Positions 34,001 through 45,500 of a DNA stretch of 64,000 nucleotides are shown piece by piece. The stretch comes from Lonicera japonica (lineage: Eukaryota > Streptophyta > Magnoliopsida > Dipsacales > Caprifoliaceae): assembly GCA_021464415.1 (NCBI GenBank), contig CM038468.1, positions 25,573,325-25,637,324 on the forward strand, in the 5' to 3' direction. Below the pieces are notes generated by a model. That model was given only the letters and a program-made list of their open reading frames with translations. It was not told where the DNA came from and made no database searches. The position numbers were made by a program, and so were the translations under genes. Position 1 is the stretch's first letter. Each line of letters begins with the position of its first letter.

Positions 34001-37000
34001 CAACCCTTTTTTTCTACTTGGGAGACATTTAATCTTTCTTTTCAGTATCACATTCGTAATTTGGTCATACTCCTCTAGTGGCCAGGTTACCGTGATCGAT
34101 ATACTTGATTTTGATCGGTTGATGTATTAAAATAATTATCGTGATATTGTTACTCAAATGCATGAACTCAAATTGAATCCTCATTTGACAAGATAAAAAG
34201 AAAAATTGGATCAACAAATTGATCTCGACTCTTATATACAACTTTTGACTCATGTTATTAGTCTCATCTTTTTTGGGGGGGCATATTAAATTGACAGTCT
34301 TATTTCCTTTTAAGAGCATACTCATTCTTACAACTAAGGCGGATTGAACACTAAATAAGCATTTAATTTGATACTATTTGCTAATTTGTATATGCAGTTA
34401 ATACCCATAAGCTTCATGGAGAGGTACTTAAAGGGACAAAAGATGGAGTATGGAGAATTGAGAAGGGGGAATAGGAAATGGAAGGTGAAGATAATAAATG
34501 GGAGGGTTTTGGTAGAAGAAGGATGGTCCAAATTTTGGGAGGAAAATGAAGTTGAAGTTGGTGATTTCTTGGTTTTTAGACATGAAGGAGACTTGGTTTT
34601 TGAGGTTTTGTTATTTGATCCCTCTGCACTTCTTAAACCAATATTATTTCCTCCTCCTCATGTTAAACAAGAAATTATACTTGATGATCACCAGAGTCCA
34701 CTACTTGCAAAATGTGTGAAACAACACAAATTTCATGGTATATGTTTATTTTTCTTATTTTAATTGTCATCTTAATGCTTCTAAACAAAAAATATTTCTT
34801 CTTGATAAATATTGTGTTGTAATTAAGGGTCAAATAAAATTCCAAAGGGGAAGCAAAGGGCATGCACAAAGTTTGGTTATGAAGACAAAGCTATCTCTTC
34901 AAGAAATACTCATAGTGATGGATATCCTTATTTCACCTCCACTTTGACTCCCTACAATATCAAGTCTGCTTTGGTGAGTAATAAATTATATCCTTTCGTT
35001 AAGAATTAATACGAAATTATCAATTAGTCCATTATAAAATGTTTGGGCCAACAGACTTTTATTGTTGGCGTTTTCTGTCTTCATAATAAGAAGATTCTAG
35101 GTTAAACTCACATAAACGTGGTTGTCAAAACCTTATAGGTGTGGTAGTTGTATGGCCACCTTTTAGTCCATGGTTATAAATGTGTATTGTGAAATCATTT
35201 CTTTATGTACAAGGACGGAGCCAGAATGCGAAAACTGGGAGGGGTCATGGGAATTATCATTGCGGTAGATTTCGTTGTTTCTAAAAAGTTGTAAGGAAAA
35301 CGAACCATCAGCCATGGCCAGAGGAGGATGAGAGCATACCCTCGTTTTTTTGCCCTTTTCGTAGTACGAAGTTTTATAGACCTTTTTGTGAGTTTTCAAA
35401 CTTTAGGGTTTTGTTCAAAATTACCAAAAACATAAAGGTGAATTTTGTATTGAGGTAACAAAGCGCTCCGCCCCTGGTTCATTCAACTGAGCTTTTTATT
35501 ATTATTACAAAATTCACATTAATGTTCTCAATAATTACAAACAGAACCCTAAAGTTTGAAATTTACAAGAGGATCATAAAACTTTTTTATTACTCCATAT
35601 ACCCTATTGTTTTCTAAAATTCTAGATAGGGCCGTAGCCCCCCATGGTCCCAGATATATCCGCCCCTGTTTGTATGTATAAAAAATAGGTTGTATTAGGA
35701 AATCATCCACTTTGTATATAAAAAAAATGTTTTAATATTTGGAGTTGTGATAATTCTGACTCGATAATATATATGATAATCATGAAATGTGTTCGATCAT
35801 TAATATTTGTTAATTGGTTAACCAATTAGTATCTGTGCACGAGATTATACTATATTATGAGGGCGAGATTCATTAGTTTCAACAGCTTGAATTATGCTAA
35901 AAAAAATTAGTGCATTTTTGGCTCTTGTGATTTTCTATTTTTATTTAAAAAAAATAAAAATTGCCGGCAACAAGAATCAAACTTTGATCTTAAAACAAAA
36001 CACTCGGTGCTAGTTGATTCATTTCTATAATCTTAAATTGCTAAATTCACACACTAGGAGTTTCTTATAATTCATGTTAAGAGGTTAAATTATAATTTAT
36101 GAGACTCAAATCTAATTTCAATGTGAAATTACCATTTCTGATTACAGGAATGAACAATAACTCGAACCAAACGAGTACTCATAGTTAACCACTAGATCAA
36201 TTTCCCTTTTGTCAGATCTTTCACCTTAAATTCTATACATGCGAGTAGCGCATGAATCAAGTGCCCAAATGATCTAGTTCGTATATATATTAAGTCTGAT
36301 CGAACACTCAATTACTCGATCTCTGTACTACTAGGCCTTCTTTGTACCAAGTCTACTGGACTTGAACCGCCAACTCTCCAGAACCGAGATGTTAATATTG
36401 TCCACCATAGAATTATTGTGCCTAAATCCCCAGTTCTCTATACCGTACCTGAGACTTAAACTCCAGCAATCCGCGCCACCATAATATTAGGCATAAATCC
36501 CCAACTCCCCGTCGGTCTTCTGGACTTTAACCCGATATATTATTTGATATTGTTATTTGGAAGTGCATAGTTTTTTAATGTGTGCCTGCATGCGACTGAA
36601 TATATAGTTTCAAATTGATACTGTATACAACTTTATTTTGGCAGAATATTCCAATGAAGTTTGCTAGGCTGAATGGTTTAGCCAGTAGAGATTGCGAGAT
36701 GATAATGAAAGACGAAAGGGGAAGGTCATGGCCTCTGAGGTTGAAGCATGATGGAAGTCATGTTTATATTAGTAGAGGATTTCGACAATTCAATGTTGCA
36801 AATGGCCTAAAAGCAGGAGATTCATTCATCATCCAGCTACTCCACAATGGATACAAGCCTCTAATGAATTTCATTAGTAACCTCATCTCTCTCTCTCTCT
36901 CTCACACGCGCACACATGTACACAAATACTTCTCCACTAGTCCAGTACTACTGATCAATTTTTTCACATTTTATTACTGTATAACCAATGGGAATTTAAC

Positions 37001-38677
37001 CCCTGCTGTCAGCAGAGGTGAATTGTAGTACTTCTTAACAACTGAGATGCAAATCATTCTTTTAGTATTTTCTCCTTAAAATGGCATATGTGCTAGTTGC
37101 GCGTATAAGAAAATCAAGTATATATATAGGAAATTGTGTGTACAAAGAAGATGGTGTATAAGTCAGACATATTGTGGCTAACTTTGATGAATGTTTGTGT
37201 CGTAAAGGATTAAATAAAATCCCAAAGACGAAGCCGGCACGCAAGTTGGTTTTTGAAGAGAAAGCTAGTTGTTCAAGAAATTCTAATGATGGAGGAGAAC
37301 ATGGACATCCTTCTTTCAGTTCGACTTTGACAGCATCTAATATCAACATCAACGTGATGGTGAGCGATATTATTTCGAGCTTTATTAGTGCTGATTTAAT
37401 ACATATATATAAGTTTATAAAGAAAAACATTAAATATTTATTATCTTTGAAATTTGAATTGTCTTTTCACCTTGTAACATTTTCGGTTTGGCAAGAAAAG
37501 GAATCCCTCACAGTTTTTGGTAGGAAAAGCCTGACTTTCAATATCATGAATCAGCCAAATCGATCACACTGACTTGACTCATCACTTGAGCCAAGTCTGT
37601 CTGATTTGGCTAATTCATGAAAGTGAGGGGTTGGGGAAAACTACTTGTACCTTCTCCGCATTGAACGTTGTTTGATACTTTATTTTAAAATTGCATATTA
37701 TAAGGTGTGCACGGATTCGCAAATGGAGTATGAAGTTTCAAAATAATATACCATTTTATTGTTGCAGTATATTCCAATGGAGTTTGCTAGGACCAATGGT
37801 TTAACAAATAGAAAGTGTGAGATGATTATGAAAGATGAAAAGGGAAGGTCATGGCCTATGAGATTGAGGCATAATGGAAGTCATGTTTCTGTTAGTAAAG
37901 GATTTCATGAATTCCATACTGCAAATGGCTTAAAAGAAGGAGATTCATTCATCATCCAACTGCTCCAAAATGGAAACAAGCCCCTTATGAATTTCCTTGG
38001 TAATCTCTCTCTCTCTCTCTCTCATTCGGGTACACAATTTTTTCAAATTATGATTTTAATTCACGCATAAGCTAATAAGCTGCATCAGAACCGCACAGGC
38101 GGGTTGTCTCTCCCTGGATTTGAAATTTTTTTCCTACATTTAGGGTATTTTTTGACAAAAAAAAATTATATAATTTATATATATAGGGACATGTGTTAGA
38201 ACTTGAAATTTGAGGATGCGTGTTAGGAGTCCAAACTTCAAGGGTCAAGTGAAACTTTAAAATTACTTTAACCAATTAATATATCCGCACCTCGCGGTAC
38301 ACGTACATACTATTTTTCCTCTTTTCTGAGTTCTCTCACTCAGTCCACTGTCCAGCAATTCGTTCTCCTCCTTTCACTTCTTCTTCACTTCTCTAGTTCT
38401 CTCACACAAGCCCGTCCACTGCCCACAGTGCACCGTGGCACTGCCCCTGCCCACTGCCCACACACTATTAATTTCTCTTGAGAAGGAGGAAGTGTTGCAA
38501 TACTTTTAAAATATGAAATCCCGTAAAATATACATCAACTATTAATTATGGTCTCTAAATGTAGAACAAATATATAATTTTACGGCCACACGTGTTGAAA
38601 TTTGAGCAGGTATTCGTGAACACAAAATTGGCATAGTAGAAGGAAAGAAGCAGATCAAAAGAGAGCGAAAATACTAA
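33858..38677 (+). CDS. REM-type transcription factor with three B3 domains (REM-B)
   Basis: Close paralogue of REM-A. Exons 33858-33929, 34398-34737, 34828-34973, 36645-36876, 37208-37359, 37768-37999 and 38610-38677 join in frame to 413 residues. B3-1 (about 7-108) has PKKPHFFKPVLPNF, RKWKVKI and GDFLVFRHEGDLVFEV. B3-2 (about 170-264) and B3-3 (about 300-392) each have the HPSFSSTLT-type start (YPYFTSTLT in B3-2), CEMIMKDE and GDSFIIQLL. The end is basic (KKQIKRERKY). The protein is expected in the nucleus. The gene lies tail to tail with the kinesin gene, about 0.9 kb from its stop codon. Exons 5 to 7 recur at 48633-50125 across the assembly gap. Alternative: exons 1-4 and 5-7 could belong to two transcripts, but the exon 4/5 phase fits and no start lies between them. 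Confidence 0.87.
33935..33996 (+). repeat. (CT)n tract after REM-B exon 1 donor
   Basis: About 60 bases of pure CT starting 5 bases after the splice site (GTAAGTCTCTC). Confidence 0.95.
34974..36644 (+). other. REM-B intron 3
   Basis: 1.67 kb. 35205-35672 is a degenerate element whose ends (ACGGAGCCAG and, inverted, GGGGCGGA) resemble a common plant non-autonomous transposon. The rest is AT-rich without a coding signal. Confidence 0.45.
36885..36903 (+). repeat. (CT)n tract after REM-B exon 4 donor
   Basis: A short tract, 8 bases inside the intron, ending in CACACGCG. Confidence 0.85.
37534..37624 (+). ncRNA. miRNA-like imperfect hairpin in REM-B intron 5
   Basis: The arms CATGAATCAGCCAAATC and GATTTGGCTAATTCATG pair with one mismatch. 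Inward, GACTTGACTCA pairs with TGAGCCAAGTC with one mismatch, and outward CTTTC pairs with GAAAG after a small bulge. Total stem is about 32 pairs around a short loop. This could be a pre-miRNA, a MITE remnant or a chance foldback; expression is unknown. The right duplicate has it at about 48983-49073. Confidence 0.4.
38004..38023 (+). repeat. (CT)n tract after REM-B exon 6 donor
   Basis: Starts 4 bases inside the intron; same at 49452-49471 in the duplicate. Confidence 0.85.
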
Positions 38678-39593
38678 GGCACACTCAACTATATCTTAGT
38701 GTATTTTGAAGCAAAGGTATACCTCCTTTTTAGTTTGTATAATATATGACTTTTGTGGGACGATCTTTTTGGTAAGTTGTGGGACTTTCTTTTGGGCACA
38801 AGTGTAACCTGTTGAATATTAATTACTATAAATATAGGGCAAGATTTTTTGAGGCCGGATTTATCGACGTCTCAATTGACTCGCAAATGCATTAAGAAAG
38901 CAGGAACTCGCAATAAATAGTCTATTCATGACTTAGCCCATTTAGTCGGGCAATAAAAGGGAGTCATGTTAACTCTCACCCGAGAAATGTTAACCAATCA
39001 AAAATCAATGTTTTTCTAGATATTATTGAAAAGGAAGATTTGTACACGGAAAATAATTCAATTTCACAAAATTCTGACATAAAAACAGTTTTTTCTATGA
39101 GAAATAAAAATTGGGGATCGAGGTGGTTTTTGTATTACATGAAGAATTGAAAATTAGGCTTTACCAAGTCGTACAATGGAATTGATTTTGGAAAATTATA
39201 CAATCAAACACCACTAAAGAACTAAACATGGAAAATATAAAACTACAAGCATTTTTCATTGTGTTATCAAACACACCCTTTAGAAACATAAACATGCCAA
39301 GCTTTATACGTAGGTAATTGTGAACTTTGGCTTGGGAAAAAATGAATAGAATCATTTTCCATTCATTCAATTCTTATGATATGGAAGAAGAATCCATAGT
39401 GAATACAAAGCAGAACAAGACTACAACCAATACAAACAAATTGGTGATCCCAACTGATGATTTTCCCTGTAAAAAAAAAAATACGCCAAAAACTGCTACA
39501 ATCACAGTACACACATGTATATATATCTATATAAACAACAGAAAATGCTGGTAGTACACACAAATTTGTTCGCCATTATAATATCCTGTCCCT
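38678..39593. other. Convergent intergenic space, REM-B to kinesin
   Basis: 3' flanks of the two genes. 39010-39300 matches 28680-29000. No further gene seen; the kinesin 3' UTR should lie in the right part. Confidence 0.5.
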
Positions 39594-42500
39594 CTATATG
39601 TTGCACCGGTCGTAGCCGGAGAACCAAGATGGCTCTGCTAGTTTCGATATCTCCCCTTCTCCGACTTTATAAACTTGCTCAAATTCCACTCTCCATTGCT
39701 CATCACCATTACTATGGGCCACCACTGAATCGTATTTGGCCACAACCGGTTCATCATAAACGGGATCATCAAAAATGGGTGGCTGTAATGCTGCTTCTTT
39801 AGGCAAACGGGATTCAGCAAGTAACTGATTCAAAGTGGTGATCTCCTTTTCGTGTTTTTTCTTCAGTTTATCAATCTGTTTGTACGCCTTCTCAGCTTCT
39901 TGCTCAGCCTCTGCTGCATGTGCCTGCAATTTTTTTGAGATTTCTTAGACAACTCCAAATTAAATAATTACTGTGTTGAATTTCATAGATTATTAAGCTC
40001 TTGTTTTCGGATACTCCTCCCTGCCAAATTAAGAGTTCACGATTCCTTTTTGGGATGTTTCATATTAATCAACAGACTCTTAACTACGGACAGAGGGAGT
40101 ACTTCATAATAAGCTTTTCAAGACACAAATTGCATGTACCATTCTCTGTCGCTAAAATGTCACAATCCGGGAAATTGGGGTTGGCAGCTGGGCTCCCCCC
40201 ATCCCAAATTTAAGTTTCCATGTGACTTTCACATTTCTAAGAATTCAGTAATTCACTAGTTTCATCACTACCAAATGTTTAAAACAAGAACTTGTTTCTT
40301 ATTGTGAGTTTTGGTACACTAATTATCTTTTGAAAAGGAAAGTGGACTCTTAGTTTGGGATGAAGGGCGTAAAAGACTAAATAATACACATGATGAAGGA
40401 TGCAAAAGAAAACCGAACAAACATAATACGTCAACAGAGTAACAATAATACTCACCTGGGCAGCAGCAACAATTTCTTCAGCTTCTTTAAGCCGAACGAG
40501 TAATTCACCGGCAGCCTGTACAGCTTCTGCAGTATCCCTCAATTGAGCCTGAAGCCCTTTGTTCTCATCCTTTAGATACCGTCTCTCTTTCTCTCTCTCC
40601 ACTTTTAGAGCAGAAATCTCTGCCGCTAAGCGTTTATGAACTTAGACTCAGCACCCCTAACTCCAGCTTTAGCCGCTGCTTTCTTCACATCATCTATTCC
40701 CTCTTGCATCTTTCTGTGCCTCATAAGTAGTTGTATATGTTTCTCCTCGAGATCTACATATTGTTCAAGTAAACGTGCATGGCCCTGCATTGCCATTTGC
40801 ATTGCTTCCTTCAATTCTTCTGAACATTCTTTCTCCATTTTGAGTTCTTGCTTTTGTTTTTCAGTAACCGAGCGGTTAGCTTCTAGCTCAATTCTCAATT
40901 CTTCTGCTAGAGAGATCCACTTGCTCTCAGCTTCATTCCATTGATTCCTTTCCAGTTCGAGTTTCCTCTCAGTACTGTCCTCAGTCGTCTCTGTAATTGT
41001 GCACAACATTGGAGTGGGCTCGCATAATTGTAGAAAAGGACTTCGTTTTCGAGCCAACTTAGGTGAAGTGTCTATATAGTATTGAAGTTGGCTTCGTAGG
41101 TCTTGAATTTCTTCGACTAGTACGTCCCTTTCACCCATATCGAAGAAGTTCCGATAACGTTCTAGCTCATTTTGAACTCTTTTTAGCTCAATTTTCGTGC
41201 TTAGAACTTCGGGGTGATTTTCATACTTTTCCTTCAAAAGCTGTTTTACCAAATGGAACATGGATAACAACAGAGATAAGTACTAAAACAATTGAGGTCA
41301 GTTTGTTCAAAAACAGTTGGATTACAAAAACAATTGATTTTTGTGATAAGCTGAAAAAACTAGATGGTGATTTGAAGAGATATTTTTAATCTTTTCTTCC
41401 TTTTACATAGAAAATTTTTCTTGCCCATCATCCCCCAAAGAATTGGATTCCATAGAAAAACCACATAAGTAATTGAACTCTCATAAATATTACTATTGTT
41501 TCAATCATTTTCCAACTGTTTACAAACACAACCTAAAATTATGAAATTTTACTGATCAAAGTGAAAATAAATGCATACCATATGCTCATTTTTCAGTGAT
41601 AGTAATTCATTGTCAACAAATTCCTCGGAAGATAAAATACCATCCATGAGGCTCTCGAGGCGAATGATTTTATCTTCCCGTGTTTGCCCAATTATAGCAT
41701 TGCATTCCCTCTCATGTTTGTACTGTTGAACCTGTTATTGATGGCCAAAAATTATCAAATGGAGGAAAAGGATTTCATCATTCTGATCTGGTCTAACAAT
41801 AGAAAACCTACCAAACGATTAAGGTGCATAATTTCAGAATTTTGCTTCGTGCAGAACTCTTCAATTGCCATCTCTCTCCTTATTGCCCCTGCCAAAACCT
41901 TTTCTACAGCCTGCCAGATAATAAATTGTTAAACATACATAACAGTCAAGAGCGTAATTTTAAGAGTCCATTTGATAAAAAGTTGGAAAATGATTGAAAC
42001 ACTGCTTATGTTTATGATAAATTGGACAAAAGGATGAATGATTGGTGAGATGTTGTTCATCTTCTGCTTACTTTTCACCGAAAAAATTTCTTTCCCACCA
42101 CCCAAAGAAATTTTGTTCCATAGAAAATAGAAACATCTCATCAAATTACTCCTCTTTTTCAACTTCTCGTAAAAATTACTAGTGTTTTCAATCATTTTAA
42201 CGCCCTAAGTGCCCAAAATTTCATGGGGGATGCCTACAAACGTACTCTGGGAACTTGCTTCATGGACTTGTCAGCTAGATGAGACCCATCAACAGGTACT
42301 AACATGAACTTGTCGGCTAGATGAGACCCATCAACAGGTACTAACATGGACTGGTCGGCTAGATGAGACCCATCAACAGGTACTAACTGCATATTTGAAA
42401 CTTCATTACCATCTTTAGGCTCTTGAGAGTTCTTGCATTTACTGCACAAATATTCCGACAAATCCTCTTCCACCAAATCATCATCTTGAAGAAGAGTTTG

Positions 42501-45500
42501 AACACCCACATCGACTTTGTGAACAAGTACTGGCTTAATATCTGCAGGTTTGTAAGAAAACCTGAACGCTGACCTCCTCAAAACGAACTCTGCCGATGAC
42601 TGTCTATAATTTCAAGACCACGATGGAGACTAGCCGCCAAATTATCAGTTGGTTGAAAGCAACTTTTACTGCTTTGAGTAGACAGGGATTTCATACAGAT
42701 GCTGCTATTTGAGGGCTTTGCACTGAGATCTTTCTGAGAAGCAGTTGACATTGATGAAGTCCTAAGACTTTTTCTGCTGTCATTATTAGCTCTTGGTGAA
42801 ACACTTGGAGTTGGAGATTCAAGAACAGGGGATACATCACAGGAAATATGCTGAGGTTAGGAGGAACAAGATCATGTGAGCCATTTGGCGAAGCTTGGTT
42901 CTCACAGATATCAATCACTGGTTTTCTAGGTGATTCTTCATTCAGTAAATTATTTGGTGCAATTTTCAGCTTCAGTCTTTACAAAACATGATGTATTCAT
43001 ACATGATTCCTGACAATGAGCAACAGAGATTTCTTGTTTGTCAACCTGTTTAAGAACTTCTTCTTCCATAGTGGCATCAGTATCCTCGGAATGTTGTTCT
43101 TCAATATACGGACTTTCAGATGTGTTTGGGTAAGGATCCACAGTGTCTTCTTTCGAGACCATAACTCTTGAATTTAAATCCAAAGTTTCTGCTTTACTTC
43201 CATTCAGAGCATCATTTTCTTCAATAGCTGCTACAGCTTCCTCAATAATTTCCATTTCTTCATCACTATCATCATCTACACGAGGTAACCCCATCGGACG
43301 ATTAAGGCTGAACTTAAGGAGATTCAAGCTTCTACGAGCATTCCAACCTGTTAAGTGACCTCCGTTCAGGTCACTTTGGGCACCATTTGCTTTCATTCGA
43401 AGTAATTCATCCTGTCAAATATTTTATGTTAGAGAATGCTTTGTCTAATGTCATATTTGGTAACATATATTACTCACTAGCTTACCTTGAACACGTGATG
43501 TGTGTGCGATTTGTATATATATAGCATATTTGGGTAAAAGAATTGCACAAAAGTAGCAAGTGGCCTAGTGGATTGATGAGCATATGTCAAATTTACTTAG
43601 ATGCAAAGGTTCGAATCTAGTCAGAAACATGTTTACTATGAAAAAAGAATACTAGAGGGTTAAAATCAGCAATTCAAAATTGTGACACAGTTTCATGGCG
43701 GTTGAATTCCGCTTTGGCTTTATAATATTAGATAAACAAAAATTAAAAGAAATCTCTAAAAGAAATAGAAAGCGTGGAAACCTTTAGCTGTCTTATCACT
43801 TCACGCAAGACATTCACATCATCTTGCATTTCTTCATTGATAATTGCCTTGTTCTTAATAGCCTTTGCACGTTGTGCAAATCTCAGTGTACTAAAGGTCT
43901 CACTCTTACAGCTGCATCATCAACCCATGAAATTTCAAAAAGAAAGAACTTTTTTTACTTTGCCCCCCATTTTATATGCAAAATTTGACTTACCAACCCT
44001 GCATGCGGGGAATCTCACAGAGTTGCATAAAAACAGGGGTTAAGTCAAAGGATTACGTTAATAGAACTAGACATTGCTCCCCAGTTTTACATAATTCTTT
44101 GAGATTCCTTTGCATATGGGCATGGTCTAATGATTATGAAAACAATGGGTATGTCTAGTTTCGCATTAAGAACGGGGGGGCAAAGTCCAAAAACCATAAA
44201 AAGAAAGGGAGGAAAGAGAGGTTTTGCCATCACCTTTGTGAGGGAGAAATTGCACAAACCATTGCTAGTTTTGAATTTCCACCAAGAGATTCCTGCAGTA
44301 AGAATGTCAATTTGGAATCTCGGTAAGGGATGTGCCTTTGCTTTCCTGTTTGGGAAACTTCAGCAAGAATGTTTATCAAGTTCCTGCAATTGTTCATCAT
44401 AATGACAATCAGCACCAGAAACAACAAAAAATTGACTTGGAAGAAGCTTGAATCAAAAGGTCATATTATGTATGTAAGGTTATACATGATATTCATTTAG
44501 CTTCACATCTTCAGGGAAAATTAGGCCTAGGCAATGGGCCGAGCTGGGCCTACCCAGCCCAATTTTTAAGGCCCACGTGCCTTTTTGGGGCTAAGATTTA
44601 ACCAGTCAACAGGCAGGGCCAGGCCTAAGAGTTGAAGGCATATCCAAGGGCCACAGCTGCCCATGGGCCTGCCCAAATGGGCTCTTTTCGGGACAATAGC
44701 TAGAATAATATTTCAGAAGGTCTTCTGTGAAAGAAAATCTTGAACAATGTACAAATTCTCCTCTATGGAAAAAACGCAATCATGAATCCCAGCCAATACA
44801 AGTTATTGGAAACAATACCCAACATGGAAAATAAGGGGATGTCTATTCATTTATAAAGATGGAGAAATAAACCAGACGAACAATAACTAGATGCAGTGAA
44901 AATGGATGCTTTTTTTATTTTCAAGGAACATAAAATATAGAAGAAATTGGTTGCTTCAATTCATCAAGATCAGATACTTTTGAAGAAGCAAACTTCCAAT
45001 ATCGATTAAAGATGAGGTGCCCAAAAATGCGTCTTTACAGACTTTTCAATAATATGATAGTTTTCGAGTTCAGAGCAAGGATTTCATTAAGTTACACTTT
45101 AATGCAACCAATATTGGCCAATTTATATTTTGGAACCAGTTTAACTTGGATGTTTTTGTTTAGACACAATATCAGCATGTCAGTTTATTTTTTTCCCCTC
45201 CATATTACATTTACTTCAATACAAAAAAGTTCAAAGCACAATTGAAACTATATGCGTCAGTACAATAACTTAAGTGAAATAAACATCCTCCAATCCTTGC
45301 AATAACTTTACATGGCTTTTAAGTTTTAATTTTAATTAGACTCTCTACTAAATCACTACTCAATATCTTAGACTCTAGTGAGCTCTCTATCTTAACCTGT
45401 GTTCTCCACTATACAGCACATAACGTATATATAACAACAGATTGCATTGAAATAATCACTTAGCTTGGGCTTTTTTTGACTTTGCCCACAATTTTATATG

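Noticed and set aside
40636..40944. Plus-strand frames opposite kinesin exons 12 and 15 (also 52007, 43143 and 54592)
   Set aside because: Shadows of coiled-coil coding exons, rich in Ser and Cys as expected from the reverse of Glu/Lys-rich sequence.
43561..43635. A true tRNA gene in the kinesin intron
   Set aside because: A- and B-box motifs are present, but I could not form acceptor and anticodon stems, so I call it SINE-like.
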